Below, in pieces: positions 6,880-15,833 of a stretch of 64,000 bases of DNA. The translations under genes were made by a program, and so were the position numbers. The notes under the pieces were generated by a model, which ran no database searches, had not been told where the DNA came from, and saw nothing but the letters and a program-made list of their open reading frames with translations. The DNA is from an uncultured Prevotellaceae bacterium (GTDB lineage Bacteria > Bacteroidota > Bacteroidia > Bacteroidales > Bacteroidaceae). Each line of letters begins with the position of its first letter. Positions within the stretch are counted from its first letter, which is position 1. The stretch is from NCBI GenBank assembly GCA_902782305.1, contig CACZMV010000010.1:1-64000 (forward strand). Reading direction: 5' to 3'.

Positions 6880-9800
6880 TTTTCTGTTTTTCAGTCTGTA
6901 TTCCAATGGTGTCATACCAAACTTCTCCTTGAAGACGTTGATGAAATTCTCTGCAGTCATGAAGCCTACATTGATGGCCAACTCGCTCATGTTGATATCG
7001 GTGTTGACGAGCAGCGTGCAGGCATGTTTCAGACGCAATTCGCGAACCACCTCAGCGGGCGTTTTGGTGGTGATGCTGCGAATCTTATGGAAGAAGGGTA
7101 CACGACCCATGCCCATAGCACTGGCCATCTCGTCGAGACTGATTTGTCCACGACTCATGTTCTGCAAGACGAATTGTTCGACATTGCGCATGAGCTGCTG
7201 ATCCATAAGACCGCTCATGGTATAGTCGCCAATGGTGTTGTTGTCGTAATAGCGTGCCAATACGTTGACTTGCTCCTGAGCAGGGGCTTCCTCAACCTCA
7301 GGCTGGACTTCCGGTTCGGGAGTCTCTGTGCCCTCAGCGCTCTGTTTACCCTGATAGATGCTTTCATCTTGGATGTTCTCATAGCTAATCGTCGAGGTGG
7401 TCATACTAGCATTCTGACCTTCGAGCATACGTGTCTCCTTACCCTCGATGACGTTCTGGTTGATCTCGATAGGAGCAAGACCTAACAGTTTGTTGATGCG
7501 CATCACAGCCTCCTGGATGTTGAAAGGCTTGGCGATATAATCGTCAGCAGCAAGCGTGATGTTCTGGTCGGCCATATCTTGTTCAGTCAAGACACCATCG
7601 GTAAGCAGGATGAACTTGGTCTTGCTGCGACGCACATCCGACTTGAACTGATTGCAGAGTTCGCTACCCGTCATGGTGCCCATATCCTGCTTACACATCA
7701 CAATATCAGCATTGAGGGTGTCGATATCGGGCAGGGCGTCCTTCACATTATCGTAGATGTGGAAGTCGTAAACCTTATGCAGGTGTGCATTCATGAAGGA
7801 GAGGAACTCGCGGTTGTTGTCGATGAGTACAATACTGAACTTCTTCGACAGCTCGTCAATCTCAAGAGCCTTGATGTCTGTGGCCATATCGCTGGTGCTC
7901 ATGGCTGTCAGAGCTACCTCACCACTATCATTCAGTTCGAGACGGTCCTTAGCGCTTGACTCTGCCTTCTTCTCCGGATTCTCGAGGGTGCTCTGCATTT
8001 CAGAGATGCGAGTGATAATCTGCAACATCTGGAAGTGGAGCGAGTTCAGCTGCTCTTGGCCCTCCATAGAGGTTTCGCGTTCGGCCATATTGCCGATAAT
8101 GGTCGTCATACGAGCCATAGGTTGTCGAAGTTCGTCGCTGGTGAGCTTGATTTCCTCACGCTGGCGCACCAACTCGTCGATAACGGTCTTCTTGCGTCGC
8201 CAGATAGTCTTGAACTTCTTGATACCATAACGCCAGATAGCGATGATGATAATCAGGATGATGACATAAACGGTGAGCATCCACCAAGACAACCACCAAG
8301 GACGATCCACAATGATCTGCAAGGTGCGCTCCTGATTGCTGACAGCACCATCGGCACTGACAGCCTTTACGTGAAGGGTGTAGGTGCCACTGCCCAGTTC
8401 ATGGAACTTTACACCATGCAAGAGGGCATCACCATTGCGCCAGTCATTGTCGAGACCTTCCATCCAATACATGAACTGGAGGCGCTCGCCCTGGTTGTAG
8501 TTACCAGCACCAAACTTGATAGTGAAGGTGCTCTGGTTGTTGTTCAGCTCTATCTTATTGCTCTCGTTGAGGGCTTGTGGCAGAATGACGTTACCGTCAT
8601 ACTCCATACCCGTCAGGATTTCCTTCTCACCGACAAAGAGCTGGGTCAGCATAACGCGAGGCAGCGATTCCTGCTCGTCTTTATTTCCATGACGTACCCA
8701 GTTGACACCATAGAGTCCGCCAAAGAGCACTTCACCATCCTGCTTGGTGAGGATGGCACCCATATTGAACTCGTTGCTCTGCAGACCGTCACTGATGTCG
8801 TAGTTGTAGAGTCCGTAGGTGAAAGAGGCATCTTCGTGGTTACGCTGTACAACCACACGACTGATACCATTGCTGGTAGAAATCCAGATGCTATGGTTCT
8901 TGTCTTCTGCAATACCACAGATAGAGTTGTTGCAGAGTCCGTCTTTCTCTGTGATATAGCTCAGCTCGTCGTTGTCGGGGTTGAGGATGTTGATACCCTC
9001 ACGCGTGCCTACCCACAGCAGACCACGAGAGTCTTCGAAAATCTGGGTGATATAGTTGTTGGTGAAGGTTGAAAGATTCGTGGAGTTTCCCGTCAGCACC
9101 GTCTTTTCACGCGTATTGAGGTCGAGGATGACAAGACCTTCTGAAGTGCCAATCAGCAGGTTGTTGTTCTTGCCATAGAACAGCGACGTGATATTGTTGG
9201 TATTCAGCATACCGTTCTCACGGGTGTAGGACGAGAAGGATTCTACCTTCGGATTATACACCTGCAAGCCTCCGTTGGTGGCAATCCACAGATTGCCTGT
9301 ATTATCGCAACAGAGTGCGTTGATATGGTCATCAATCAGTGTTTTCATGCTGTCGCGAGCTACTGAGTAGAGGGTGCTTACGCCATTCCTGATGCGTGTA
9401 AGTCCGTTTTGCTTGGAACCTACCCACAGGCTACCATCGGGCGTGGTGGTCATGACGGATACCTTATGGCTGGCTAAGGCGCCGTCGTAACCAATAAGGC
9501 CCTTGTCGCCGGTACCATACCATACCTTTCCGTTCTTATCCTGTGCCAATGCTGTGATATCGCCACTGAAATCGGTGTCGAACTTATAGATGTTGCTGCC
9601 ATAATAAGCCAGACCCGACTTTTCCGTACCAATCCACAGCAGGTCGGTATCGTCGATGTAAACACTCTGGATACTTACAACATCCTGACCCTTCAAATTG
9701 CTGTTGGAACTGCGAGGCTCCACATATTCCATCTCGTGGTTGTTGACGGACGAGCGGATTAAGCCTGTGCGGTCTGTACCAATCCAGATGTTGCCATTGC

Positions 9801-10635
9801 GGTCGCCAGCCATTCCGTTGACACTATGGTCTACGCTGACAGAGGTCAGTCCCAACTGGTTGCCAATGGTGGTGTTCCATGTGTTGGTGTTCTTGTTATA
9901 GAGCATCAGGGTTCCTTGTCCATAGAGCCAGATATTGTCCATCTGGTCAGAGAATACCTTCAGCGTAGGGCTCTTGCGCAGATGCTCACGGGCTATCTGG
10001 TCGTTTGTCCAAACGGTCTGCTGCTGGTGCATGATGTCGCAGCAAACAATCATTCCGTCTTCATAGACGAGGATGGCACCATCGCGACATTCGCCAATGG
10101 AGCAGATATTGCCCTGAGGAATACCATGAGCATCATTGGTATAGCTGAACTCATAGCTGGTCTGTTGCTGCATGTTATAAGCCACAACGCCCTTGTTGGG
10201 AATGGAAGCCCACACATTTTTATGACTATCGATATATACAACGTTAGGAACAGCCTCGATACCCATACGACTGAAGGTCTGCTTCATGTCGCGCTCGAAG
10301 TTCTCAGACTGAGGATGATAGACACAATAGCCTGCAGAGGTCTCGACGAGAAGTGTTCCTTCCAGCGTCTCCTGAATGCTGATAATGTAGCTGTCGGGCA
10401 GCGAAGAGCCGTCCTGCGAGTTGCATTGGAAACTATGGAAGGTGTAACCATCGTAACGATAGAGTCCTGCTGGAGTTCCCAGCCAGACATATCCTCGCGA
10501 GTCCTTCATGATGCAGTTGATCTGACTGATGGTCAAACCATTGCGGGCATCCAGCGTCTTAAATAGATAAACGCCTGCAGCTGCCATAGGCAGTACAAGC
10601 ATCAGGGCTAACAGTATCTTTCTCAGTGTCTTCAT
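6877..10635 (-). CDS. Propeller-type hybrid regulator with degenerate kinase and receiver parts
   Basis: A 1252-residue protein with the order of a hybrid two-component system regulator: an N-terminal signal/anchor, many Reg_prop blades (about 25-690; for example GYVWLGTPAGLYRYDG), a Y_Y_Y domain (about 700-775), a transmembrane helix (about 778-803), a short dimerisation segment, a receiver-like domain (about 929-1048), an acidic Pro/Glu-rich linker and a C-terminal AraC HTH pair (about 1145-1252). Key residues are lost. The phospho-accepting His site reads TSDELRQPM instead of SHE.RTPL, no HATPase domain lies between it and the receiver, and the receiver segment ADIVMCKQDM has Lys where Asp should be. 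Normal members of this class sense carbohydrate breakdown products. Here signalling must be phosphorylation-independent or go through another protein. It lies 51 bases after kdsD with no promoter visible in between. Confidence 0.85.
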   Translation of the reverse strand: MKTLRKILLALMLVLPMAAAGVYLFKTLDARNGLTISQINCIMKDSRGYVWLGTPAGLYRYDGYTFHSFQCNSQDGSSLPDSYIISIQETLEGTLLVETSAGYCVYHPQSENFERDMKQTFSRMGIEAVPNVVYIDSHKNVWASIPNKGVVAYNMQQQTSYEFSYTNDAHGIPQGNICSIGECRDGAILVYEDGMIVCCDIMHQQQTVWTNDQIAREHLRKSPTLKVFSDQMDNIWLYGQGTLMLYNKNTNTWNTTIGNQLGLTSVSVDHSVNGMAGDRNGNIWIGTDRTGLIRSSVNNHEMEYVEPRSSNSNLKGQDVVSIQSVYIDDTDLLWIGTEKSGLAYYGSNIYKFDTDFSGDITALAQDKNGKVWYGTGDKGLIGYDGALASHKVSVMTTTPDGSLWVGSKQNGLTRIRNGVSTLYSVARDSMKTLIDDHINALCCDNTGNLWIATNGGLQVYNPKVESFSSYTRENGMLNTNNITSLFYGKNNNLLIGTSEGLVILDLNTREKTVLTGNSTNLSTFTNNYITQIFEDSRGLLWVGTREGINILNPDNDELSYITEKDGLCNNSICGIAEDKNHSIWISTSNGISRVVVQRNHEDASFTYGLYNYDISDGLQSNEFNMGAILTKQDGEVLFGGLYGVNWVRHGNKDEQESLPRVMLTQLFVGEKEILTGMEYDGNVILPQALNESNKIELNNNQSTFTIKFGAGNYNQGERLQFMYWMEGLDNDWRNGDALLHGVKFHELGSGTYTLHVKAVSADGAVSNQERTLQIIVDRPWWLSWWMLTVYVIILIIIIAIWRYGIKKFKTIWRRKKTVIDELVRQREEIKLTSDELRQPMARMTTIIGNMAERETSMEGQEQLNSLHFQMLQIITRISEMQSTLENPEKKAESSAKDRLELNDSGEVALTAMSTSDMATDIKALEIDELSKKFSIVLIDNNREFLSFMNAHLHKVYDFHIYDNVKDALPDIDTLNADIVMCKQDMGTMTGSELCNQFKSDVRRSKTKFILLTDGVLTEQDMADQNITLAADDYIAKPFNIQEAVMRINKLLGLAPIEINQNVIEGKETRMLEGQNASMTTSTISYENIQDESIYQGKQSAEGTETPEPEVQPEVEEAPAQEQVNVLARYYDNNTIGDYTMSGLMDQQLMRNVEQFVLQNMSRGQISLDEMASAMGMGRVPFFHKIRSITTKTPAEVVRELRLKHACTLLVNTDINMSELAINVGFMTAENFINVFKEKFGMTPLEYRLKNRK

Positions 10636-10686
10636 ATATCTTAATTCCTCTAACTCCCTTTTTTTTATTTTTTTATCTTTTAATCT

Positions 10687-11634
10687 TTACAGCACACAAG
10701 CATAGCGGTCGACAATGCCTAAGAGATGGTTGGCGTCGTCAACAACGAGCACATTGTGTATCTTGTTCTTATTCATAATCCTCTGTATCTCTGATATCTT
10801 TGTCTGCGGACCTACCGTTTTCGGTGTCCGTGTCATGATGTCTGCCACGGTGCGATTGAAGAACTCTGCCTGCCATTTCTCCATAGCACGACGGATGTCA
10901 CCATCGGTAATGAGTCCTTCTATCTGGTTGTCCTTCACTGCAACGCCCAATCCTAATTTTCCCTTGCTTACCAAGATGATGGCTTCGCCAAGGTGCATGT
11001 CTGACGACAGGATGGGCAGGTGCTCCGTAATCATCACATCCTGAGCCGTGGTGAGCAGGCGTTTGCCCAACTCGCCTCCAGGATGGAATTGTGCGAAATC
11101 CTGTGGCTGGAAATTCCGCTTCTCCATCAGGGCAACAGCCAAAGCGTCGCCCATCACTAATGCTGCCGTTGTGGAACTCGTGGGAGCCAGATTCAACGGA
11201 CAGGCTTCTTTCTCCACGCTGACATTCAGATGGCAGGTGGAATATTTTGCCAAGAGGGATTGTGGATTGCCACTCATTCCAATGATGGGAATCTGCATGT
11301 GTAGCACCATGGGGATAAAACGCAACAGCTCGTCAGTCTGTCCGGAGTTGGAGATGGCGAGCACCACATCACCTTTTGACATCACACCCAAATCGCCGTG
11401 ATATACGTCGAGTGGGTTGATGAAGAACGAGGGCGTACCCGTAGAAGCCAGCGTAGCTGCTATCTTCGCTCCGATATGTCCGCTTTTGCCTACGCCTGTG
11501 ACAATCAGTTTCCCTTTGCAGGAAAGGATCAATTCCACAGCGCGGTCGAAGTCCTCGTCCATCTGAGGTATCAGGTTCAGCACCGCTTGTGCCTCGTCCT
11601 TGATACATTGTATAGCGTATTCTCTACTTTTCAT
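10687..11634 (-). CDS. kdsD: Arabinose-5-phosphate isomerase
   Basis: A 315-residue enzyme interconverting ribulose 5-phosphate and arabinose 5-phosphate, the first step of Kdo synthesis for lipopolysaccharide. An N-terminal SIS sugar-isomerase domain (about 35-180) shows GKLIVTGVGKSGHIGAKIA, HGDLGVMSKGDVVLAISNSG and LAPTSSTTAALVMGDALAVA. Two CBS domains follow (about 210-315; LITDGDIRRAM, HNVLVVDDANHLLGIVD). Length and motifs are normal for the family (GutQ is a close alternative name). The start overlaps the end of kdsA by 11 bases, so the two are translated from one message. Confidence 0.95.
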   Translation of the reverse strand: MKSREYAIQCIKDEAQAVLNLIPQMDEDFDRAVELILSCKGKLIVTGVGKSGHIGAKIAATLASTGTPSFFINPLDVYHGDLGVMSKGDVVLAISNSGQTDELLRFIPMVLHMQIPIIGMSGNPQSLLAKYSTCHLNVSVEKEACPLNLAPTSSTTAALVMGDALAVALMEKRNFQPQDFAQFHPGGELGKRLLTTAQDVMITEHLPILSSDMHLGEAIILVSKGKLGLGVAVKDNQIEGLITDGDIRRAMEKWQAEFFNRTVADIMTRTPKTVGPQTKISEIQRIMNKNKIHNVLVVDDANHLLGIVDRYACVL

Positions 11635-12391
11635 TATTATTCAATAGTTTTGCGACCAAATCGCAAAGCGCACTCAGTTCCAGCATATTGGCAGCATCGC
11701 TGAGACCTTGGTCAGGGTTGGGATGTACCTCAAAGAACCATCCTGTGGCTCCAAAGGCCTTTGCTGCCATTGCCATCTGGGGCACGTAGCGTCTGTCTCC
11801 ATCGGTCTTGCCATTGGCTCCTCCTGGATGCTGAACGCTATGCGTGCAGTCCATAATGACATTGTCGACAATCTCCAGCATCTCTGGAATGTTACGGAAG
11901 TCAACCACCAGATTATGGTAACCCATCATGTTGCCACGCTCTGTCAGCCATACCTCTGTGGCACCAGCCTCGCGGGCTTTCTCTACAGGATAGCGCATAT
12001 CCTCTCCACTCAAGAACTGACCTTTCTTGATGTTCACTGTGCGTCCAGTCTTGGCTGCTGCAATGAGCAAATCAGTCTGCCGACACAGGAAAGCGGGTAT
12101 CTGTAAGATGTCGCACACCTGACCTGCTGGCTGTGCTTGCCAAGCTTCGTGAATGTCAGTGGTTACGCGCAACCCGTATTTCGACTTTACATCGCTCAGC
12201 ATCAGCAGTCCGTGGTCAATGCCAGGTCCGCGAAATGACTTCAGCGACGTGCGGTTGGCCTTGTCAAACGAGGCCTTGAATATGATATCGGTCCCTAGTT
12301 TCTTGTTGATTTCCACCAACTCTGCAGCAACAGTATCGAGCAATTCTGCCGATTCGATAACGCAAGGACCTGCAATGAATGTCTGTTTCAT
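11624..12391 (-). CDS. kdsA: 3-deoxy-8-phosphooctulonate (Kdo-8-P) synthase
   Basis: A 255-residue cytoplasmic enzyme condensing arabinose 5-phosphate with phosphoenolpyruvate to Kdo 8-phosphate, so it uses the product of the downstream kdsD. Family motifs are clear: MKQTFIAGPCVIES at the N-terminus, FKASFDKANRTS, ILQIPAFLCRQTDLL, VNIKKGQFLSGEDM, DCTHSVQHPGG and FEVHPNPDQGLSD. Length is slightly below the usual 270-285 residues, as in other Bacteroidales. The gene follows its own promoter and starts a unit that continues with kdsD and perhaps further. Confidence 0.95.
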   Translation of the reverse strand: MKQTFIAGPCVIESAELLDTVAAELVEINKKLGTDIIFKASFDKANRTSLKSFRGPGIDHGLLMLSDVKSKYGLRVTTDIHEAWQAQPAGQVCDILQIPAFLCRQTDLLIAAAKTGRTVNIKKGQFLSGEDMRYPVEKAREAGATEVWLTERGNMMGYHNLVVDFRNIPEMLEIVDNVIMDCTHSVQHPGGANGKTDGDRRYVPQMAMAAKAFGATGWFFEVHPNPDQGLSDAANMLELSALCDLVAKLLNNNEK

Positions 12392-12419
12392 ATAAGTTGT
12401 TAGCTTTACATATTACCTT

Positions 12420-12428
12420 GCAAAGGTA
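12420..12428 (-). promoter_or_regulatory. -7 element upstream of kdsA
   Basis: On the minus strand the sequence is TACCTTTGC, a match to TAnnTTTG, about 29 bases before the kdsA ATG. The -33 side is AT-rich without an exact TTTG. Confidence 0.65.
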
Positions 12429-12482
12429 GTAAATATTTTATATAACAGTATGTTTTAACCAATTATTTAACATATAATGTCA

Positions 12483-14807
12483 TTATTGCTTGATATGCAC
12501 ATCCTGCTGTGGGAATGGAATTTCAATGCCGTTCTGGTTCAGCGTGTCATAAATGGTGCGCAGAACATCACTGATGACATCAGCCTTCTTGGATGCATTG
12601 GTCCATACGAACATCTTGAAATTGATGCTGGAATCGCCTAGCTCGCCAACCACCGACCTTACCTTCTTCGATTTGTCCACCCATTTGTGGTTCAAGTTGT
12701 TCACAGCCGTGTCTACCAGCGTCATCACTTGTTGCAGATTGCTGCCATAGGCCACACCATAGGGAATGACTTGCAGCACATAACCATGATTGCGTGTCAG
12801 GTTCTTATAGTTCTTGGTGAACAGCTGTGAATTCTGGAAGGTGATAACCTCGCCAAAGACCGACTCTACAACGGTTGATGTATAGCTGATGCTGGTCACA
12901 TTGCCGATAGTCCCGTCTACCTCAATTCTGTCGCCCACCTTGATGCGCCCAGCCATGAGGGTGATACCATAGTAGATGTTCTCGATGATGTCTTTCGACG
13001 CGAAACCGATACCCGTTGACAAACCTCCTGTAACAACCAATAGCCATTCCATAGCCACATCCAGTATGTTCATGGTGATGAGGAACCAAGCGCCCCATAC
13101 GACAACCTGGATGACATTCTTTCCCATCACTTCGCGACTGGCTGCAGTAGATGCATCCTTGATTTCATAATGCATACGCATGAACTTCAGGAGTGTGCGA
13201 TTGATGTAGGCAAAGAGGAACCACATGCAGATAACGATAGACAGCGTCAGGATGCTCAGCTTCAGGTTTTCAAGATTGATGAAGTTGGTCTTGAAAATCT
13301 TCCAGCAAAGGTCGGAGAGATTGAAGACTTTAGCAGCCCAATAGATGCTGATCATCACGGAAGCTACGCCCAGCACGGGCAATATCACGTGATAGGCCAG
13401 GCGGTAGGCCCATGTCTGAGTGATAGGTCGTCCGCTGAATTTATGACGCACGCCATACAGCTTGATATACTGCGATACGCAGGTAATGGTGAGGATACAG
13501 GTCAACTGCATAATCCACCAAATCAGAATCTGTACAGCCAACAACGTGTAGCCCGACCAGGAACATACCACCGAAACGATGAACACCAGTAGCGAGATAT
13601 AGGTATAGAACATATCCGAACGTGGAATGTTCTTGTTAAGGCGTCCGATGACGTTCCATTGCCACAACGCACAGATGAGCAATACGGGCGGAAATAGCAT
13701 GTTTACCAATTCGCTGGGTATCAGGATGATGCGGAAGGCAATCACTAAGAAGCATACCGCCAACAACGGGGTGTAGATTCGGAAGGTGTTTTTTATCTGG
13801 TCGCCACTGACACGTAAGAGCAGCGAGATCAGAATGACACCCAACAACCAGGCAAACTCCACCAGCAGGTTGGAAGCCATGATGAAGAAGTTCTGTTGCG
13901 TGATAGCGAGCGTCAGTCCCAGGATGATAGCAAACGTAATCGTCGTGGTAGCCAACGTGATGCAGGTGCGTTTCTTCATGAATTCCTCTGTTCGTAGACG
14001 CTTAGGAACTACAAAGCGAATCACGATGAAGTTGAGCAGCGACGCGATGATGGCATAGAGAATGGTCGAGATGAGCAGTCCGAAAATCCAGCGACTATCC
14101 CATTGCGAATTTTCATTAGGCTGGTATTTCTTCTTGACCGTCTGCGACATGGTCTGCCAATAGTATCCCCATTTCTTCAGGATGTTCCAATAGTTGTCGC
14201 CTCCGTTTCTGAAGATGCTTGTCTGTATGTCGTTATAGCGTTTCTGCGCATAGTCGTTCAGATGGCTCAGTCGTTCTTCCGCCATGTCGTAATAGCGGAT
14301 GTAGTCCTGCATGGTGGTACGGTTTTCCTCCAGCGAGTGGCGTATGTTGGTAGCCAGCGTCAGACAGATGTTTCGGTCCGTCTGTGCTTGTTCGCTCAGC
14401 ATGGAGGCAGGCATCGCTCTCAGACTACCAATTAGGGAGTCGTAGCGCGCAATGTCGTTATTAGCCTTGTTCAAGAAAGTTTTGAAAGGCAATTGTTGGC
14501 GCTGGAACATACGATACTGATCGGTAGCCTCGTTACAGGCATAGGTCAGGTCGAACACGTATTCCTGCTTCTGCGAATAAAGCATCAGCGAGTTCTGGTT
14601 CGAGCGTAACAGCGTTTCCATCAGTTGGTTTCGCATGTTCTCGCTCTGTTTCTTATTCATCTCTATCATCTGTGACAACTCACGATGATAGTTCATAAGT
14701 TCTGTGCGCAGAATCTGCAGCGTCTGCGGCAGGTCTTTCTCCTTCAGCACGGCATGGGCACTGAGGGTTATCAGCATGACCAGAAATATCGTAGCGAATC
14801 TTTTCAT
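12483..14807 (-). CDS. Large MscS-family mechanosensitive channel
   Basis: A protein of about 774 residues. I choose the ATG at 14807, which opens a signal peptide (MKRFATIFLVMLITLSAHA) rather than an upstream alternative at 14834. Residues about 20-220 form a soluble, helical and charged periplasmic region. Roughly eight to ten membrane helices follow (for example WIFGLLISTILYAIIASLLN), and then the MscS pore and beta domain near residue 580: GLSTGIGFASKDIIENIYYG, GRIKVGDRIEV and the downstream ITFQNSQLF. The small E. coli MscS has 286 residues, so this is an extended MscK-like type. It should release solutes on osmotic downshock. The promoter faces away from that of the next gene in a nearly perfect mirror arrangement. 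Confidence 0.85.
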   Translation of the reverse strand: MKRFATIFLVMLITLSAHAVLKEKDLPQTLQILRTELMNYHRELSQMIEMNKKQSENMRNQLMETLLRSNQNSLMLYSQKQEYVFDLTYACNEATDQYRMFQRQQLPFKTFLNKANNDIARYDSLIGSLRAMPASMLSEQAQTDRNICLTLATNIRHSLEENRTTMQDYIRYYDMAEERLSHLNDYAQKRYNDIQTSIFRNGGDNYWNILKKWGYYWQTMSQTVKKKYQPNENSQWDSRWIFGLLISTILYAIIASLLNFIVIRFVVPKRLRTEEFMKKRTCITLATTTITFAIILGLTLAITQQNFFIMASNLLVEFAWLLGVILISLLLRVSGDQIKNTFRIYTPLLAVCFLVIAFRIILIPSELVNMLFPPVLLICALWQWNVIGRLNKNIPRSDMFYTYISLLVFIVSVVCSWSGYTLLAVQILIWWIMQLTCILTITCVSQYIKLYGVRHKFSGRPITQTWAYRLAYHVILPVLGVASVMISIYWAAKVFNLSDLCWKIFKTNFINLENLKLSILTLSIVICMWFLFAYINRTLLKFMRMHYEIKDASTAASREVMGKNVIQVVVWGAWFLITMNILDVAMEWLLVVTGGLSTGIGFASKDIIENIYYGITLMAGRIKVGDRIEVDGTIGNVTSISYTSTVVESVFGEVITFQNSQLFTKNYKNLTRNHGYVLQVIPYGVAYGSNLQQVMTLVDTAVNNLNHKWVDKSKKVRSVVGELGDSSINFKMFVWTNASKKADVISDVLRTIYDTLNQNGIEIPFPQQDVHIKQ

Positions 14808-14823
14808 TGCTTTTTCTTTAAAA

Positions 14824-14877
14824 TTTGTGTGCAAAGATAATCATTTTTTCAAATAAATCGTTATCTTTGCACACAAA
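14824..14877. promoter_or_regulatory. Mirror-image divergent promoters (MscS gene / BadF-type gene)
   Basis: A 17-bp perfect inverted repeat (14824-14840 and 14861-14877) with a 20-bp AT-rich centre. Each arm contains a -7 element with TATCTTTGC: minus strand at 14831-14839, plus strand at 14862-14870. Both promoters therefore have the same sequence from the -7 element to the expected start of transcription, facing outward. Confidence 0.75.
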
Positions 14878-14887
14878 AACGTTAAAT

Positions 14888-15787
14888 ATGGTATTAATTG
14901 CAGACAGTGGAAGCACAAAGACCGATTGGACTCTTCTTCACCTCGTAAATCCCCGTGTAGGTAGCGAGGTTATTGCTACTTTTCAAACCCAGGGAATAAC
15001 CCCCATTCATCAGACCCCTGATGTCATCCGTCAGATTCTGGGTCAGGAGCTCATGTCACAGCTCTCTACGTTCCCGCGTAGCCAGCTGGTGAACACCAAG
15101 GCGCTGGAGATACCCCTGCTTTCGCAGATTGAGGTGTTCTTCTATGGCAGTGGTTGCACGCCAGCCCATGTGCCTATGATGAAACAGATGTTGGGTGAGG
15201 TGTTTTCCTCTGGCAAGATAGAGGTGCATAGCGACCTGATGGCTGCTGCCCGTGCCCTCTGCCAGCATGAGCCAGGCATTGCCTGCATACTCGGTACCGG
15301 TGCTAACAGCTGTCTCTATGATGGACAGGATATCGTGCAGAACACACCAGCCTTGGGCTATATTCTTGGCGACGAGGGTGGGGGTGCCGTACTGGGCCGC
15401 AACTTTATGAATGCCATTTTCAAGAATCCGCAGTTTGCCGCTTTGCGCGACGACTATCTACAGAAAACCAAGCTCACACAGGCTGATATTATAAATAAGG
15501 TATATCGCGAACCGCTGGCCAACCGTTTCCTGGCGACTACCTCTTTATATATTCAGGAACACCTGGATGATCCTCTGCTTCGCAACCTTGTCGTGCAGAA
15601 TTTCCGTCAGTTCTTCCGTTGTAACATCGTGCCTTACCAACACAACGACCTGCCCGTGCATTTCGTGGGCTCTATGGCGCACCATTATGTGGAGCAACTG
15701 AAGCAGGCTGCTGATGTCGAGGGCTATCACCTAGGACATATCATGAAGAGTCCGATGGAGGGTCTTGTGACCTATCACTCTTATTAA
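14888..15787 (+). CDS. BadF/BadG-type ATPase, probably an N-acetylglucosamine kinase-like enzyme
   Basis: A 299-residue protein of the actin/hexokinase fold. The ATG at 14888 is chosen because it places the phosphate-1 motif at the N-terminus (MVLIADSGSTKTDWTLL) and lies 17 bases after the -7 element. Other motifs are CILGTGANSCLYDG (phosphate-2) and LGYILGDEGGGAVLGR, which resemble the N-acetylglucosamine kinase branch more than the benzoyl-CoA reductase activators. It probably phosphorylates an amino sugar from cell-wall recycling or the diet. The GPH symporter 46 bases downstream would fit a sugar-use role, but has its own promoter. Confidence 0.8.
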   Translation: MVLIADSGSTKTDWTLLHLVNPRVGSEVIATFQTQGITPIHQTPDVIRQILGQELMSQLSTFPRSQLVNTKALEIPLLSQIEVFFYGSGCTPAHVPMMKQMLGEVFSSGKIEVHSDLMAAARALCQHEPGIACILGTGANSCLYDGQDIVQNTPALGYILGDEGGGAVLGRNFMNAIFKNPQFAALRDDYLQKTKLTQADIINKVYREPLANRFLATTSLYIQEHLDDPLLRNLVVQNFRQFFRCNIVPYQHNDLPVHFVGSMAHHYVEQLKQAADVEGYHLGHIMKSPMEGLVTYHSY

Positions 15788-15804
15788 GGGTCGTTTTACA
15801 CCAT

Positions 15805-15813
15805 TAACTTTGC
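15805..15813 (+). promoter_or_regulatory. -7 element upstream of the GPH symporter
   Basis: TAACTTTGC, 20 bases before the ATG at 15834, in the short gap after the BadF-type gene. Confidence 0.6.
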
Positions 15814-15833
15814 AGACGAAATCTTTAAATAAT

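Noticed and set aside
8035-9072. Long plus-strand open frame (345 codons) opposite the propeller regulator
   Set aside because: It lies wholly antisense to a gene with clear domains, shows no recognisable motif, and arises from codon bias.
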